In this document: positions 16,874-25,978 of the stretch, one piece after another
How positions within the stretch are numbered: the stretch's first letter is position 1
Layout of the letters: each line of letters starts with the position of its first letter
Origin: Clostridium hydrogeniformans DSM 21757
GTDB taxonomy: Bacteria > Bacillota > Clostridia > Clostridiales > Clostridiaceae
Direction of reading: 5' to 3'
DNA: 64,000 nucleotides
Assembly: GCF_000686705.1 (NCBI RefSeq)
Contig: NZ_KK366004.1
Span: 678,364-742,363 of the forward strand
The notes under the pieces: model-generated
Databases searched by the model: none
Told to the model about the DNA's origin: nothing
Seen by the model: the letters and a program-made list of their open reading frames with translations, nothing else
Translations under genes and position numbers: made by a program

Positions 16874-16932
16874 AATATACCTAAATATGTTAAATTTAAA
16901 ACAATATTTAGACATATCTAGGAGGATTTATT

Positions 16933-17193
16933 ATGGAAGTATTAAAGGTATCAGCGCATTCACAGCCAAAATCAGTAGCAGGTGCTTTGGCAGCCCTACT
17001 TAGAGATAGAACAATTGCGGAAATACAGGCTGTAGGGGCAGGGGCTGTTAATCAAGCAATAAAGGCTATTGCTATAACAAGGGGGTTTGTTGCTCCCAAT
17101 GGTATAGATTTAGTGGTAATACCAGCTTTTTCAGAGATAAAAATTGAAGGAGAAGAAAGAACTGCTATTAAGTTCATAGTTGAACCTAGATAA
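16933..17193 (+). CDS. spoVS: Stage V sporulation protein S
   Basis: An 86-aa small basic Alba-like protein almost invariant across spore formers, beginning MEVLKVSAHSQPKSVAGALAALLRDR. In Bacillus it affects coat assembly and septation during sporulation; nucleic-acid binding is inferred from the Alba fold. TAGGAGG precedes the ATG. A strong terminator follows, so it is a monocistronic unit or the last gene of the rnc operon. Confidence 0.96.
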   Translation: MEVLKVSAHSQPKSVAGALAALLRDRTIAEIQAVGAGAVNQAIKAIAITRGFVAPNGIDLVVIPAFSEIKIEGEERTAIKFIVEPR

Positions 17194-17228
17194 GTAAAAA
17201 AATACTTAGCTGTTTTTTGAAAATACTC

Positions 17229-17259
17229 TAAGACCTTGGTTAATACTAAGGTCTTTTTA
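17229..17259 (+). terminator. Rho-independent terminator after spoVS
   Basis: AAGACCTT (17230-17237) pairs with AAGGTCTT around a 10-nt loop and is followed by TTTTT. Between here and 17440 the DNA is very AT-rich with no gene seen. Confidence 0.8.
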
Positions 17260-17457
17260 TAATTATAGAGAGTTCTTGATATTTTATTATATTTTTTATA
17301 AACTAATATAAGATAAAATAAATATTTTATGATTAAATTAAAAGAATCTTTAAAAGTAAATAAGATATTGAAATATATAATTATATATCTATAACTTAGA
17401 TAAGATAAGTGATACTTTAAATAAGATAAAGGGATAAAAAATAAAGGAGTGTTTAAT

Positions 17458-17553
17458 TTGAGAGCGAAGACAAGAGAAAAAATAACTAAGGGATTAGTGA
17501 TTTTTATGATTTTGGTGTTTGTATTATCTATATTACCTACGGTATTTAGATAA
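17458..17553 (+). CDS. 31-aa single-span membrane peptide, unknown function
   Basis: A tiny ORF with a textbook ribosome site (AAAGGAG at 17443-17449, 8 bases before TTG 17458), ending TAA 17551-17553, 21 bp before smc. The peptide has a basic head (RAKTREKITKG) and one hydrophobic span (LVIFMILVFVLSILPTVF) with a final Arg. This is the pattern of a small membrane-inserted peptide with the N-terminus in the cytosol. Similar short basic-plus-TM peptides occur in Firmicutes as unnamed DUF families; I do not recognise this one for certain. Confidence 0.6.
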   Translation: MRAKTREKITKGLVIFMILVFVLSILPTVFR

Positions 17554-17574
17554 GTTAGAAGGAGACGTGAATAT

Positions 17575-20500
17575 ATGTTTTTAAAGTCCATAGAAATAAG
17601 AGGTTTTAAGTCCTTTGCAGATAAAATAGAGCTAGATTTTAAGCAAGGAGTAACTGCTGTGGTAGGACCTAACGGCAGTGGTAAAAGTAATATTTCTGAT
17701 GCTATTAGATGGGTTCTAGGAGAGCAAAGTGCAAAGAGTCTTAGGGGAGGAAAGATGGAAGATGTCATCTTTGCGGGAACCCAATATAGAAAACCAGTAG
17801 GACTTGCTCAGGTGGCTTTGACTTTAGATAATGCTGAAGGAGAGCTTCCTATTGATTATTCAGATGTAACCATATCAAGAAGGTTATATAGATCAGGAGA
17901 AAGTGAATACTATATAAATAACACCTCTTGTAGACTTAAGGATATCCATGAACTTTTTATGGATACTGGTATAGGTAAGGAAGGGTATTCTATTATAGGG
18001 CAAGGAAAAATAGATGCAATATTAAGTGGTAAGGCAGAGGAAAGAAGAGCACTACTTGAAGAGGCTGCAGGAATAGTAAAATTTAAAACAAGAAAAGAAG
18101 AAGCAGAGAAAAAACTTAATAATACAGAACAAAACTTAGTAAGAATTAATGATATTTTAGGTACATATGAGGAGAGAATTGAGCCACTTAGAATAGAAAA
18201 TGAGAAAGCAGGTAAATTTATAGCTCTTTCAGAGGAGTTAAAGACCTTAGAAATATCCTTAATAGTGGATTCTATAGATAAGGTTAAGAATAATGCTAAG
18301 GGAATAGATGAGGAGATAAAAGAGTTAAATAAGACTATAGAGGGGCAGGAAAAAGAAAGAAACGAATTTAAAGGTATTTCGGAAAAGTTAGAAAATACAT
18401 TAGAAGATGAAGATAAAAAATCAAGTGAAGATAAGGTAATATATTATAGCAGTAAGGAAAAGTCCCAGGAACTTGAAGGGGAAATTCAGCTTCTTAATGA
18501 AAGAATAAAAAATATAGATTTTAATATAGAGAAAAACTATAAAGAAATTGAAGAAGAAAAACATAAGGTTAAGAGTCTTATAGATAATAAGAAGGAAAAT
18601 GAAGAAAAACTCTTAATAGATAAAGAGAATCAGAAGTTAATAAATGAACAGATTGAAACTTTAGAGAAGACAATACAAGATTATAACAAGGGGCTTAAGG
18701 ATATAGAACGGGGCTCCATAGATTTAAGGGATAAGGAAATAAAGGCTTTAAGAGATATAGCCTCAGAAGAAAATAAAATAGAGATGTTAAATAAGGATAT
18801 AGAAAGCCTTAGCAGTAAATTAAAAGTTTTAGAAACATCTTATGATAACTCCAATAACTCTTTAAAAATTAATATTACTACAAAGAATATGTTAGATGGG
18901 AATAAAGAAGAGCTTTTAAAGAAAATAGAGTCTATTAATGAAGACATAAAAAGTAGTAGAAAAGAAATGAATAGGCTTTTAAGTGTTATAAACCAAAATG
19001 AAAAAGTTCTTAAAGAGAAAAATATAAAATTCAATAAGCTAGAGGCAAATCACCAAATGCTTAGAAACCTTCATAAGCAATATGAAGGATATGCAAGAGC
19101 TGTAAAACTTATTATGAAAGAGGTTAGTGAAGAAAGAATTCCTAATATGAAAGGAAATTGTCATGTTCTAGGAGAAATTATTAAGGTTAAAAAAGAATAT
19201 GAAACTGCCATTGAAATTTCTCTAGGGGGAGGAATTTCTGACATAATTACAGAAAATGAATCTCAGGCGAAGATACTAATAAACCACCTGAAAAAGAATA
19301 ATTTAGGTAGAGCCACTTTTCTTCCATTAACTATAATAAAGGGTAGAAAAGTAAATTTAAATGACAATATAAAAAAAATAAAAGGCTATATAGGAATAGC
19401 AAGTGAGCTTATTTCTTATGATGAAAAGTTTACACCTGCTATAAATTATGTATTAGGTAGAACTATAATTTGTAATTCTATGGATGAAGCCTTAAATTTT
19501 GCAAAGTATACGGATTATTCTTATAAGATAGTAACCCTTCAAGGAGAGGTTATAAATCCAGGAGGAGCCCTTACTGGAGGAAGTATATATAATAAAAATG
19601 TAAATATAATAGGAAGAAAAAGAGAGATAGAGGGAATAGAGAAGGAGTTAAATGAGATATCTAAAGACTTAAGAGATTTAAATGCTAAAGTTATTATTGA
19701 GAAAAATAGCTTTAAAAATTTAGATGATAAGTGCTTAAATCTAAAGGATGAGGTACACTTTAATAATATAGAAGTTACTAGAATCCAAGGAGAGATATCT
19801 AGTATAGTAAATGAAAATACAAAGTTAAAGGAAGCTTTAGAGGTTTCTCTTAAGGAAAAAGAGCTTATAAGTAAAAAAATTACTAGAAGTTATGAGGAAT
19901 TAGAGCTTAAGAAAGAAAATATAGTAAAATTAAAAGAAGAAGAAGAGTCAATAAAAAGGAATAAGGAATTAAGAGAAAAAGAATTGTTAAGTAAAGAAGA
20001 AAATTTAACAATACATAAGGAAAACTTAGTAGAGCTTAAAGTTAAAAAGGCACAAATAGATGAAACCTTAGGAAGTGAAATTAAGGAAATAAGAAGGTTA
20101 GAAAATGATATAAAGGAATTAACTCTTAAGGAAGAGCTTAAAAACAGTGATATAGATAAAAATATTTTAAGTAAGAAGGAAAGCCTAAGGAGTATAGAAG
20201 AAAATAAAAAATTAATAGAAGAATTAAATAAAAAAATTCAAGGAATGAAAAGTGATTTTGAAACTTATGAAGCAAATAGGGTTAAACTTAAGGAAGAAAT
20301 AAAGTTAAATAATAATAAAATAGAAAGCTTAACTTTAGATCTTAATAAACTGGAGGATTCCATAAACAAAAAGAGCATAACAAAGGCTAAGTATGAAGTG
20401 GAAGAAAACTCTCTTTATTCTAAACTTAACGAGGATATGAATTTAACCTTAGCTGAGGCTTTAGACTTAAGTATAGAGGTAGTTGACTTAGAAGATTTTA

Positions 20501-21132
20501 AAGGAAATATAGGGAGATTAAAAGGGAAAATCTCATCCCTTGGAACAGTTAATTTAGGAGCCATAGAAGAATATGAAGAAGTAACTACAAAGTATAAATT
20601 TATGAGTACTCAAAGAGAAGATTTAGATAAGGCTAAGGAAGAGCTTGTTAGTGTAATAGGTGAGATGACTTCTAAGATGAAGGATGTTTTTAATAGCAAT
20701 TTTAAAATTCTTAAGGAGAATTTTAATGAAACCTTTAGAGAATTATTTAAAGGAGGAAGTGCAGATTTAATATTAGGAGAGGGAGATGAACTTTCTGCTA
20801 ATATAGAAATAAATGTACAGCCCCCAGGAAAGAAACTTCAAAATATAAGTCTTATGTCTGGTGGAGAGAAAGTATTATCTGCCATTGCCTTATTATTTGC
20901 TATACTAAAAATGAAGCCTACACCATTTTGTATATTAGATGAGATAGAGGCAGCTCTTGATGATGCTAATGTTAATAGATATGCAGAATTCTTAAAACAA
21001 TTTGCAGGAAATATACAGTTTATAGTAATAACCCATAGAAAAGGAACCATGGAAGCAAGTGATATCCTTTATGGAGTAACCATGGAGGAGAAAGGTGTTT
21101 CTAAGGTGGTTTCTGTGGATCTAAGTGCTTAA
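17575..21132 (+). CDS. smc: Chromosome segregation and condensation ATPase SMC
   Basis: An 1185-aa SMC protein, the core of bacterial condensin with ScpA and ScpB (not in this window). The N-terminal head has GPNGSGKS (31-38). Coiled coil fills about 165-500 and 670-1020. The hinge lies between (GNCHVLGEIIKVKKEYETAIE to GGALTGGS). The C-terminal head has signature LMSGGEK (1093-1099) and Walker B CILDEIEAALDD with Asp1122/Glu1123. GAAGGAGACG precedes the ATG. ftsY starts 17 bp downstream. Confidence 0.98.
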   Translation: MFLKSIEIRGFKSFADKIELDFKQGVTAVVGPNGSGKSNISDAIRWVLGEQSAKSLRGGKMEDVIFAGTQYRKPVGLAQVALTLDNAEGELPIDYSDVTISRRLYRSGESEYYINNTSCRLKDIHELFMDTGIGKEGYSIIGQGKIDAILSGKAEERRALLEEAAGIVKFKTRKEEAEKKLNNTEQNLVRINDILGTYEERIEPLRIENEKAGKFIALSEELKTLEISLIVDSIDKVKNNAKGIDEEIKELNKTIEGQEKERNEFKGISEKLENTLEDEDKKSSEDKVIYYSSKEKSQELEGEIQLLNERIKNIDFNIEKNYKEIEEEKHKVKSLIDNKKENEEKLLIDKENQKLINEQIETLEKTIQDYNKGLKDIERGSIDLRDKEIKALRDIASEENKIEMLNKDIESLSSKLKVLETSYDNSNNSLKINITTKNMLDGNKEELLKKIESINEDIKSSRKEMNRLLSVINQNEKVLKEKNIKFNKLEANHQMLRNLHKQYEGYARAVKLIMKEVSEERIPNMKGNCHVLGEIIKVKKEYETAIEISLGGGISDIITENESQAKILINHLKKNNLGRATFLPLTIIKGRKVNLNDNIKKIKGYIGIASELISYDEKFTPAINYVLGRTIICNSMDEALNFAKYTDYSYKIVTLQGEVINPGGALTGGSIYNKNVNIIGRKREIEGIEKELNEISKDLRDLNAKVIIEKNSFKNLDDKCLNLKDEVHFNNIEVTRIQGEISSIVNENTKLKEALEVSLKEKELISKKITRSYEELELKKENIVKLKEEEESIKRNKELREKELLSKEENLTIHKENLVELKVKKAQIDETLGSEIKEIRRLENDIKELTLKEELKNSDIDKNILSKKESLRSIEENKKLIEELNKKIQGMKSDFETYEANRVKLKEEIKLNNNKIESLTLDLNKLEDSINKKSITKAKYEVEENSLYSKLNEDMNLTLAEALDLSIEVVDLEDFKGNIGRLKGKISSLGTVNLGAIEEYEEVTTKYKFMSTQREDLDKAKEELVSVIGEMTSKMKDVFNSNFKILKENFNETFRELFKGGSADLILGEGDELSANIEINVQPPGKKLQNISLMSGGEKVLSAIALLFAILKMKPTPFCILDEIEAALDDANVNRYAEFLKQFAGNIQFIVITHRKGTMEASDILYGVTMEEKGVSKVVSVDLSA

Positions 21133-21149
21133 TAGAAGGAGGAGAAAAC

Positions 21150-22061
21150 ATGTTTGGAGGATTTTTTGAAAAATTAAAAACTGGACTTTCAAAAACAAGG
21201 GATAACTTAACAGACAAAATGAATGAGGTATTTAATTTAGCAGTAACTATTGATGAGGATCTTTATGAGGAGCTAGAAGAAATATTAATTACCTCAGATA
21301 TAGGGGTGGATACATCAGTAGAAATTATAGAGAGACTTAGAAAAAGAATAAGAGAAGAGAAAATAAAGGATGTAGAAGAGGTTAGACCTTGTCTTAAAAA
21401 AGTTATAAGGGATATGATGAGAGAAGGAACTAAGGAAGTAGAAGAGTATGAAGGAGAAAAAGCTATTTTGATTATAGGAGTTAATGGGGTTGGAAAAACC
21501 ACATCCATAGGAAAAATAGCAGCTCAATACAAAAAACAAGGTAAAAAAGTTTTATTAGCTGCAGCGGATACCTTTAGAGCAGCGGCTATAGACCAACTAG
21601 AGGTTTGGAGCCAAAGGGCTAATGTAGACTTAATAAAACATCAAGAGGGGTCAGATCCAGCAGCAGTTGTATTTGATGCCATATCTGCTGCAAAAGCGAG
21701 AAAGGTAGATATTTTAATTTGTGATACGGCAGGAAGACTTCATAATAAGAAAAATCTTATGGATGAGCTTTCAAAAATCAACAGAATAGTAGATAGAGAA
21801 TTTAAAGAGTCTAAGAAAGAAACTTTACTAGTACTTGATGGAACAACAGGACAAAATGCTGTAATTCAAGCTAAGCAATTTAAAGAGGTCTGTGATATAG
21901 ATGGAATAATTCTTACAAAGCTTGATGGAACAGCTAAAGGTGGAGTTGTAATATCTATAGTTAGGGAACTTAATATACCTGTAAAATATATAGGTGTTGG
22001 AGAAGGAATAGAAGATCTACAAAAATTTAATGAGGAAGAATTTGTTGAGGCACTTTTTTAA
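21150..22061 (+). CDS. ftsY: Signal recognition particle receptor FtsY
   Basis: A 303-aa SRP-family GTPase that receives ribosome-SRP complexes at the membrane. The N domain covers about residues 1-100; the G domain has GVNGVGKT (110-117), DTFRAAA, DTAGRLHNK near residue 191, and TKLDGTAKGG near residue 249. The acidic A domain of E. coli FtsY is absent, as usual in Firmicutes. A short palindrome (22050-22067) overlaps the stop codon. Confidence 0.97.
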   Translation: MFGGFFEKLKTGLSKTRDNLTDKMNEVFNLAVTIDEDLYEELEEILITSDIGVDTSVEIIERLRKRIREEKIKDVEEVRPCLKKVIRDMMREGTKEVEEYEGEKAILIIGVNGVGKTTSIGKIAAQYKKQGKKVLLAAADTFRAAAIDQLEVWSQRANVDLIKHQEGSDPAAVVFDAISAAKARKVDILICDTAGRLHNKKNLMDELSKINRIVDREFKESKKETLLVLDGTTGQNAVIQAKQFKEVCDIDGIILTKLDGTAKGGVVISIVRELNIPVKYIGVGEGIEDLQKFNEEEFVEALF

Positions 22062-22082
22062 AAAAGTGTTAAGTAAAAATAC

Positions 22083-22111
22083 TTGACAGGGCTCTAGAGT
22101 TTTGATATTAT
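22083..22111 (+). promoter_or_regulatory. Sigma-A promoter for ylxM-ffh
   Basis: Consensus TTGACA (22083-22088), 17-bp spacer, TATTAT (22106-22111), followed at 22125 by the ylxM ribosome site. This is among the best promoter matches in the window. Confidence 0.7.
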
Positions 22112-22136
22112 ATCTTTTGTAAGTTAGGTGATTGAT

Positions 22137-22484
22137 ATGGAAAAAAGAGTAGAGATATCCTTGCTTATGGACTTCTATGGAGAACTTTTAACAGATAAAC
22201 AAAAAAGCATTATGATGCTTTATTATAACGAAGATTTATCATTAAAAGAAATCTCAGAGTTAAATGAAACCAGTAGGCAAGCAATACATGATTTAATTAA
22301 AAGATGTTATAAACAACTTTTATCTTATGAAGAGAAGTTAGGACTTCTTGAAAAAAGCTTAAGTCAAGAAAAAGCTAAAGAAGAAATACTTAAGGAACTT
22401 AATAGTTTGGATCACCAAATAGTAGATGAAAAGCAAAAGAAGAAGATTTATAATATAGAGCAACTTGTCAAGGAAACCATTTAA
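22137..22484 (+). CDS. ylxM: YlxM family DNA-binding protein, SRP-associated
   Basis: A 115-aa protein with a sigma-70 region-4-like helix-turn-helix (LTDKQKSIMMLYYNEDLSLKEISELNETSRQAIHDLIKR, about residues 15-54; key features LSLKEIAE-type recognition helix), then a charged C-terminal tail. Related YlxM proteins modulate the SRP in streptococci and always sit before ffh. GTG 22128 is in frame but lies within the TAGGTGA ribosome site, so ATG 22137 is preferred. ffh begins 17 bp downstream. Confidence 0.9.
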   Translation: MEKRVEISLLMDFYGELLTDKQKSIMMLYYNEDLSLKEISELNETSRQAIHDLIKRCYKQLLSYEEKLGLLEKSLSQEKAKEEILKELNSLDHQIVDEKQKKKIYNIEQLVKETI

Positions 22485-22501
22485 ATGTAGGAGGTTTTAA
22501 C

Positions 22502-23854
22502 ATGGCTTTTGAAGGATTAGCATCAAAACTTCAAGATACACTTAAAAAGTTAAAAGGCAAAGGTAAGCTAACAGAAAAAGACGTAAAAGAAGCCATGAGA
22601 GAGGTTAAGCTTGCTCTATTAGAGGCAGATGTTAACTACAAGGTAGTTAAAAGCTTTATAAAATCTGTTAGTGAGAAGTGTTCAGGAAGCGAAGTACTTG
22701 AGAGTTTGACACCAGGACAACAGGTGGTTAAGATAGTTAATGATGAGCTTACAGCTCTTATGGGAAATAGTGAAAGCAAGATAAATTTTGATGATAAAGG
22801 ACTTACAGTTATAATGCTTGTAGGACTTCAAGGTGCTGGTAAGACTACCATGGCAGGAAAACTTGCTTTATCACTTAGAAAGAGAAATAAAAAGCCATTA
22901 CTTGTTGCAGGGGATATATATAGACCAGCTGCTATAAAGCAACTTCAAACAGTGGGAAAGCAAATAGATATTCCAGTGTTCTCTATGGGGGATAAAGTAA
23001 GTCCGGTGGACATTGCTAAGGCTTCAATAGAACATGCAAAAAGCAATGGACTTAATGTAGTTATAGTGGATACAGCAGGAAGACTTCATATAGATGAAGA
23101 ACTTATGCAAGAACTTAAGGATGTAAAAAGTGGTATAGATCCTAATGAAATATTACTTGTAGTTGATTCAATGACAGGGCAAGATGCTGTAAATGTAGCT
23201 GAAACCTTTAATGACTCATTAGATATTTCAGGAGTTGTATTAACAAAGCTTGATGGTGATACTAGAGGGGGAGCAGCCCTTTCCATAAGATCCATGACTA
23301 ATAAACCTATAAAATTTGCAGGGGTTGGAGAGAAGATGACTGATCTTGAAGTCTTCCATCCAGATAGAATGGCATCTAGAATACTAGGAATGGGAGATGT
23401 TTTATCTCTAATTGAAAAAGCCCAACAAGCTATAGATGAAAAAGAAGCAAAGGAACTTGGTTCCAGAATGTTAAATCAAGAATTTAACTTCGAAGATTTC
23501 CTTCAAGCAATGGCTCAAATGAAGAAACTTGGACCTTTAACCAAGATTTTAGAAATGATGCCAGGAGTAGGAGGGAAAGAGCTTCAGGGAATTGATTTAA
23601 GCCAAGGGGAAAAGGAAATGGGTAAAACTGAGGCAATAATTAATTCCATGACAATAAAGGAAAGACGTAACCCACATTTAATTTCTTCTTCAGGTTCTAG
23701 AAGAAAAAGAATAGCAAAGGGTTCAGGTACCACTATTCAAGATGTAAATAAACTTTTAAAAAGTTATGAGCAGATGAAGAAGATGACGAAACAAATGAAG
23801 GGCATGCAGAAGAATTCTAAAAAAGGATTTTTAGGCAAACTTCCTTTCATGTAA
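22502..23854 (+). CDS. ffh: Signal recognition particle GTPase Ffh
   Basis: A 450-aa protein that binds signal peptides on ribosomes together with 4.5S/6S RNA and delivers them to FtsY. N domain, then G domain with GLQGAGKT (108-115), [24 protein letters not shown]; then a methionine-rich M domain with [16 protein letters not shown] and a [17 protein letters not shown]-binding helix-turn-helix, ending in a Met/Lys tail. It is followed by rpsP, the standard ffh-rpsP order. Confidence 0.98.
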   Translation: MAFEGLASKLQDTLKKLKGKGKLTEKDVKEAMREVKLALLEADVNYKVVKSFIKSVSEKCSGSEVLESLTPGQQVVKIVNDELTALMGNSESKINFDDKGLTVIMLVGLQGAGKTTMAGKLALSLRKRNKKPLLVAGDIYRPAAIKQLQTVGKQIDIPVFSMGDKVSPVDIAKASIEHAKSNGLNVVIVDTAGRLHIDEELMQELKDVKSGIDPNEILLVVDSMTGQDAVNVAETFNDSLDISGVVLTKLDGDTRGGAALSIRSMTNKPIKFAGVGEKMTDLEVFHPDRMASRILGMGDVLSLIEKAQQAIDEKEAKELGSRMLNQEFNFEDFLQAMAQMKKLGPLTKILEMMPGVGGKELQGIDLSQGEKEMGKTEAIINSMTIKERRNPHLISSSGSRRKRIAKGSGTTIQDVNKLLKSYEQMKKMTKQMKGMQKNSKKGFLGKLPFM

Positions 23855-23888
23855 TAAATACACTAAAGTTTTAAAGGAGGTGAAATAC

Positions 23889-24128
23889 ATGGCAGTAAAG
23901 ATAAGATTAAGAAGAATGGGTGCTAAGAAAGCTCCTTTCTACAGAGTAGTTGTTGCTGATTCAAGAAGTCCAAGAGACGGAAGATTCATAGAAGAAATAG
24001 GATATTACAATCCTGTTGCTGAGCCTCAAGAGCTAAAGATAGATAGCGAAAAGGCTAAGAAGTGGATGGAAAACGGAGCTCAACCAACAGATATCGTAAA
24101 GAAGCTTTTCGGTAGAGCTGGAGTTTAA
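23889..24128 (+). CDS. rpsP: 30S ribosomal protein S16
   Basis: A 79-aa small-subunit assembly protein ([41 protein letters not shown]). The AAGGAGGTG ribosome site, 6 bases before ATG 23889, rules out the upstream in-frame codon at 23880. First of the rpsP-khpA-rimM-trmD-rplS cluster. Confidence 0.97.
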   Translation: MAVKIRLRRMGAKKAPFYRVVVADSRSPRDGRFIEEIGYYNPVAEPQELKIDSEKAKKWMENGAQPTDIVKKLFGRAGV

Positions 24129-24141
24129 TCCAGTATTGGTT

Positions 24142-24195
24142 AGGAGGTGAATTCTCATAGGATGTTTTAGGATATCTTGTGAGAAGCTTTGAATG
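24142..24195 (+). promoter_or_regulatory. Split ribosome-binding region of khpA with intervening hairpin
   Basis: A strong Shine-Dalgarno AGGAGGTGA at 24142-24150 is 43 bases from the khpA ATG, too far to act directly. Between them TTCTCA (24152-24157) can pair with TGAGAA (24180-24185); closing this hairpin leaves about 11 bases between GGAGG and the ATG. A weaker GAGAAG site lies in the 3' arm itself. A two-codon ORF (ATG TTT TAG at 24162-24170) sits in the loop. Confidence 0.4.
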
Positions 24196-24423
24196 AAAAA
24201 CTTAGTCGAAATTATCGCTAAATCCTTGGTGGATAACCCGGATTTAGTTGAAGTTAATGAAATCACTGGAGAACAATCTATTATAATAGAGCTTAAAGTT
24301 TCTCAAGATGATATGGGCAAAGTTATAGGAAAGCAAGGCAGAATAGCAAAAGCTATTAGAACCGTTGTAAAAGCCGCAGCAATAAAGGAAAATAAAAGAG
24401 TAGTAGTAGAAATACTAAATTAG
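24193..24423 (+). CDS. khpA: KH-domain RNA-binding protein KhpA
   Basis: A 76-aa single KH domain with the GxxG loop GKQG (VIGKQGRIAKAIR). KhpA pairs with KhpB/Jag in Gram-positive bacteria to bind many RNAs and affect cell shape. A stop codon directly before the ATG fixes the start. Its translation signals are unusual (see the split ribosome site entry). It lies between rpsP and rimM, the usual place. Confidence 0.95.
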   Translation: MKNLVEIIAKSLVDNPDLVEVNEITGEQSIIIELKVSQDDMGKVIGKQGRIAKAIRTVVKAAAIKENKRVVVEILN

Positions 24424-24425
24424 AA

Positions 24426-24452
24426 GGAGTTAGGTTTTGCCTAGCTCTTTTT
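24426..24452 (+). terminator. Rho-independent terminator after khpA
   Basis: GAGTTAGG (24427-24434) pairs with CCTAGCTC (24440-24447) with one wobble, followed by TTTTT. Confidence 0.75.
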
Positions 24453-24489
24453 AATTAATCTATATAAAATAATTAATTTATATAGTATT

Positions 24490-24556
24490 CTATGTTCTCT
24501 TATAATTTATTGATTGTATAGGAAGTATAAAATCAATAAATTATAAGGGAACATAG
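24490..24556. repeat. 26-bp inverted repeat upstream of rimM
   Basis: Arms 24490-24515 and 24531-24556 are complementary over all 26 positions, with one G-U pair, around a 15-nt loop. There is no proper U-tract. It lies in the 239-bp gap between khpA and rimM, about 105 bp before the rimM start. It may be an RNA processing site, a weak terminator or a remnant of a small palindromic element. Nothing else was seen in this gap. Confidence 0.7.
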
Positions 24557-24662
24557 GTAGTTTTATTTTACATAAAATACAAGTGTAATCTTTAAATAAA
24601 TATTTTTTATTTAGGATATATTTAATGTTATAAAAATAACTAAATTTTGGTGGTGATATATT

Positions 24663-25163
24663 ATGAAAGAATTTATGACTATTGGACAGATATCAAAACC
24701 CCATGGTGTTAAAGGGGAAGTAAAGGTTTTTCCTTTAACAGACAATGTAAAAAGATTTAAGAAATTAAAGACTGTTTTTATTGATGATAAAGAAGTAAAG
24801 GTTGTTTGGTGTAAGCTTCAATCAGATAGGGCAATATTAAAACTTGAAGGAATAGAGTCCATGGATGATGCAGAAAAGCTTAGAAATAAATATTTAAATA
24901 TAAGAAGAGAAGATGCAATAAGACTTCCAAAAGATACTCATTTTATAGTAGACATTATTGGGTGCTCTGTTTATGATAGTAATGAAGTTTTTATAGGAGA
25001 AGTTAAGGAAATAATAAAAACTGGTTATAATGATGTGTATTGGGTTAAAGATGGTAAAAAGGAAGTTTTAGTTCCAGTACTTAAGGAAATAGTATATGAT
25101 ATAGACGTTGAAAATAAGAAGATAGTTATTAAACCAGTTGGAGAATGGCAAGATGAAGATTAA
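24663..25163 (+). CDS. rimM: Ribosome maturation factor RimM
   Basis: A 166-aa 30S assembly factor that binds S19. It begins with the RimM barrel ([22 protein letters not shown]) and ends in a PRC-barrel ([41 protein letters not shown]; key residues G-NDVW-like and LVP). GGTGGTGAT precedes the ATG. The last 11 bp overlap trmD, indicating coupled translation. Confidence 0.96.
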   Translation: MKEFMTIGQISKPHGVKGEVKVFPLTDNVKRFKKLKTVFIDDKEVKVVWCKLQSDRAILKLEGIESMDDAEKLRNKYLNIRREDAIRLPKDTHFIVDIIGCSVYDSNEVFIGEVKEIIKTGYNDVYWVKDGKKEVLVPVLKEIVYDIDVENKKIVIKPVGEWQDED

Positions 25164-25863
25164 TGTCTTAACTCTTTTTCCAGATATGTTTAATATTTTT
25201 AATGAGAGCATAATAGGGAGAGCAAAGGAAAAGGGAATAATATCCTTAGAAACTTGTAATATAAGAGACTATTCAGAGAATAAGCACAAAAAGGTAGATG
25301 ATTATCCTTATGGAGGAGGTGCTGGAATGGTTATGACTCCTCAGCCTATAGTTTCTTCCATAGAGGAAACTAAAAAAATAAATAAGGGCAAGGTTATTTT
25401 TCTTGGGCCTCGTGGAAAAACCTTTAATCATAAACTTGCAGAAGAATTAAGTAAAGAAGAAGAACTTATATTTTTATGTGGACATTATGAAGGCATTGAT
25501 GAGAGGGTGTATAAGTACATAGATATGGAAATTTCTCTTGGAGATTTTGTTCTTACAGGGGGAGAAATGGCATGTATACCAGTTATAGATAGTATTTTAA
25601 GACTTATTCCAGGGGTATTATCAAAGGAAGATAGCTTCATGGAAGAATCCTATTATAATGGAACATTAGAGTATCCTCAATATACAAGACCTGAAACTTT
25701 TAGAGGGGAAAGAGTACCAGAGGTTTTACTTTCTGGTCATCATGAAAATATAAGAAAATGGAGAAGGCTTATGTCTCTTAGAATAACTAAGAATAGAAGA
25801 CCAGATCTTTATAAGAAAATTCTACTTACAAAGGAAGACAAAAAACTTCTGAAAAGTGAATAA
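25153..25863 (+). CDS. trmD: tRNA (guanine-N1)-methyltransferase TrmD
   Basis: A 236-aa SPOUT-class enzyme that makes m1G37 in tRNAs and so prevents frameshifting. Trefoil-knot SAM-binding motifs: [21 protein letters not shown] and [24 protein letters not shown] is the conserved N-terminal loop. TTG 25138 is in frame, but ATG 25153 is favoured because it starts the canonical [12 protein letters not shown] and has a GGAG site about 9 bases upstream inside rimM. Confidence 0.97.
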   Translation: MKINVLTLFPDMFNIFNESIIGRAKEKGIISLETCNIRDYSENKHKKVDDYPYGGGAGMVMTPQPIVSSIEETKKINKGKVIFLGPRGKTFNHKLAEELSKEEELIFLCGHYEGIDERVYKYIDMEISLGDFVLTGGEMACIPVIDSILRLIPGVLSKEDSFMEESYYNGTLEYPQYTRPETFRGERVPEVLLSGHHENIRKWRRLMSLRITKNRRPDLYKKILLTKEDKKLLKSE

Positions 25864-25869
25864 AATATA

Positions 25870-25899
25870 TTGAACTCTTAAATATAACTATGATATAAT
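25870..25899 (+). promoter_or_regulatory. Sigma-A promoter for rplS
   Basis: TTGAAC (25870-25875), 18-bp spacer, TATAAT (25894-25899), beginning 7 bp after the trmD stop. Transcription would start near 25906, giving a leader of about 73 nt before rplS. Confidence 0.65.
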
Positions 25900-25905
25900 A
25901 AACTT

Positions 25906-25970
25906 TGTGCTAGTACGGGCGGTCCTCTATGGTACTTATACTGTAAGAACGTCAAGATTATTTAAGGAGG
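25906..25970 (+). promoter_or_regulatory. Candidate L19 ribosomal protein leader
   Basis: A short leader between the rplS promoter and ribosome site with AGTAC (25912-25916) able to pair with GTACT about 18 bases later, enclosing a G/C-rich loop (GGGCGGTCC) that stands out in this AT-rich DNA. An L19 leader RNA is known in low-GC Gram-positives and would mediate autoregulation; membership is inferred from position and not verified. Confidence 0.4.
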
Positions 25971-25978
25971 GAATGCAC

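Noticed and set aside
17052-17768. 238-codon reverse open frame across spoVS, the smc leader and the smc start
   Set aside because: It is antisense to three well-supported forward genes, has no ribosome site, and its composition is the mirror of AT-rich coding and spacer DNA.
22050-22067. Perfect palindrome CACTTTTTTAAAAAAGTG at the end of ftsY
   Set aside because: Self-complementary without a loop and without a following T-run; it is mostly the coding sequence plus A/T runs and is not a convincing terminator.
24162-24170. Two-codon ORF (ATG TTT TAG) before khpA as a regulatory leader peptide
   Set aside because: Too short to judge; kept only as part of the khpA leader observation.
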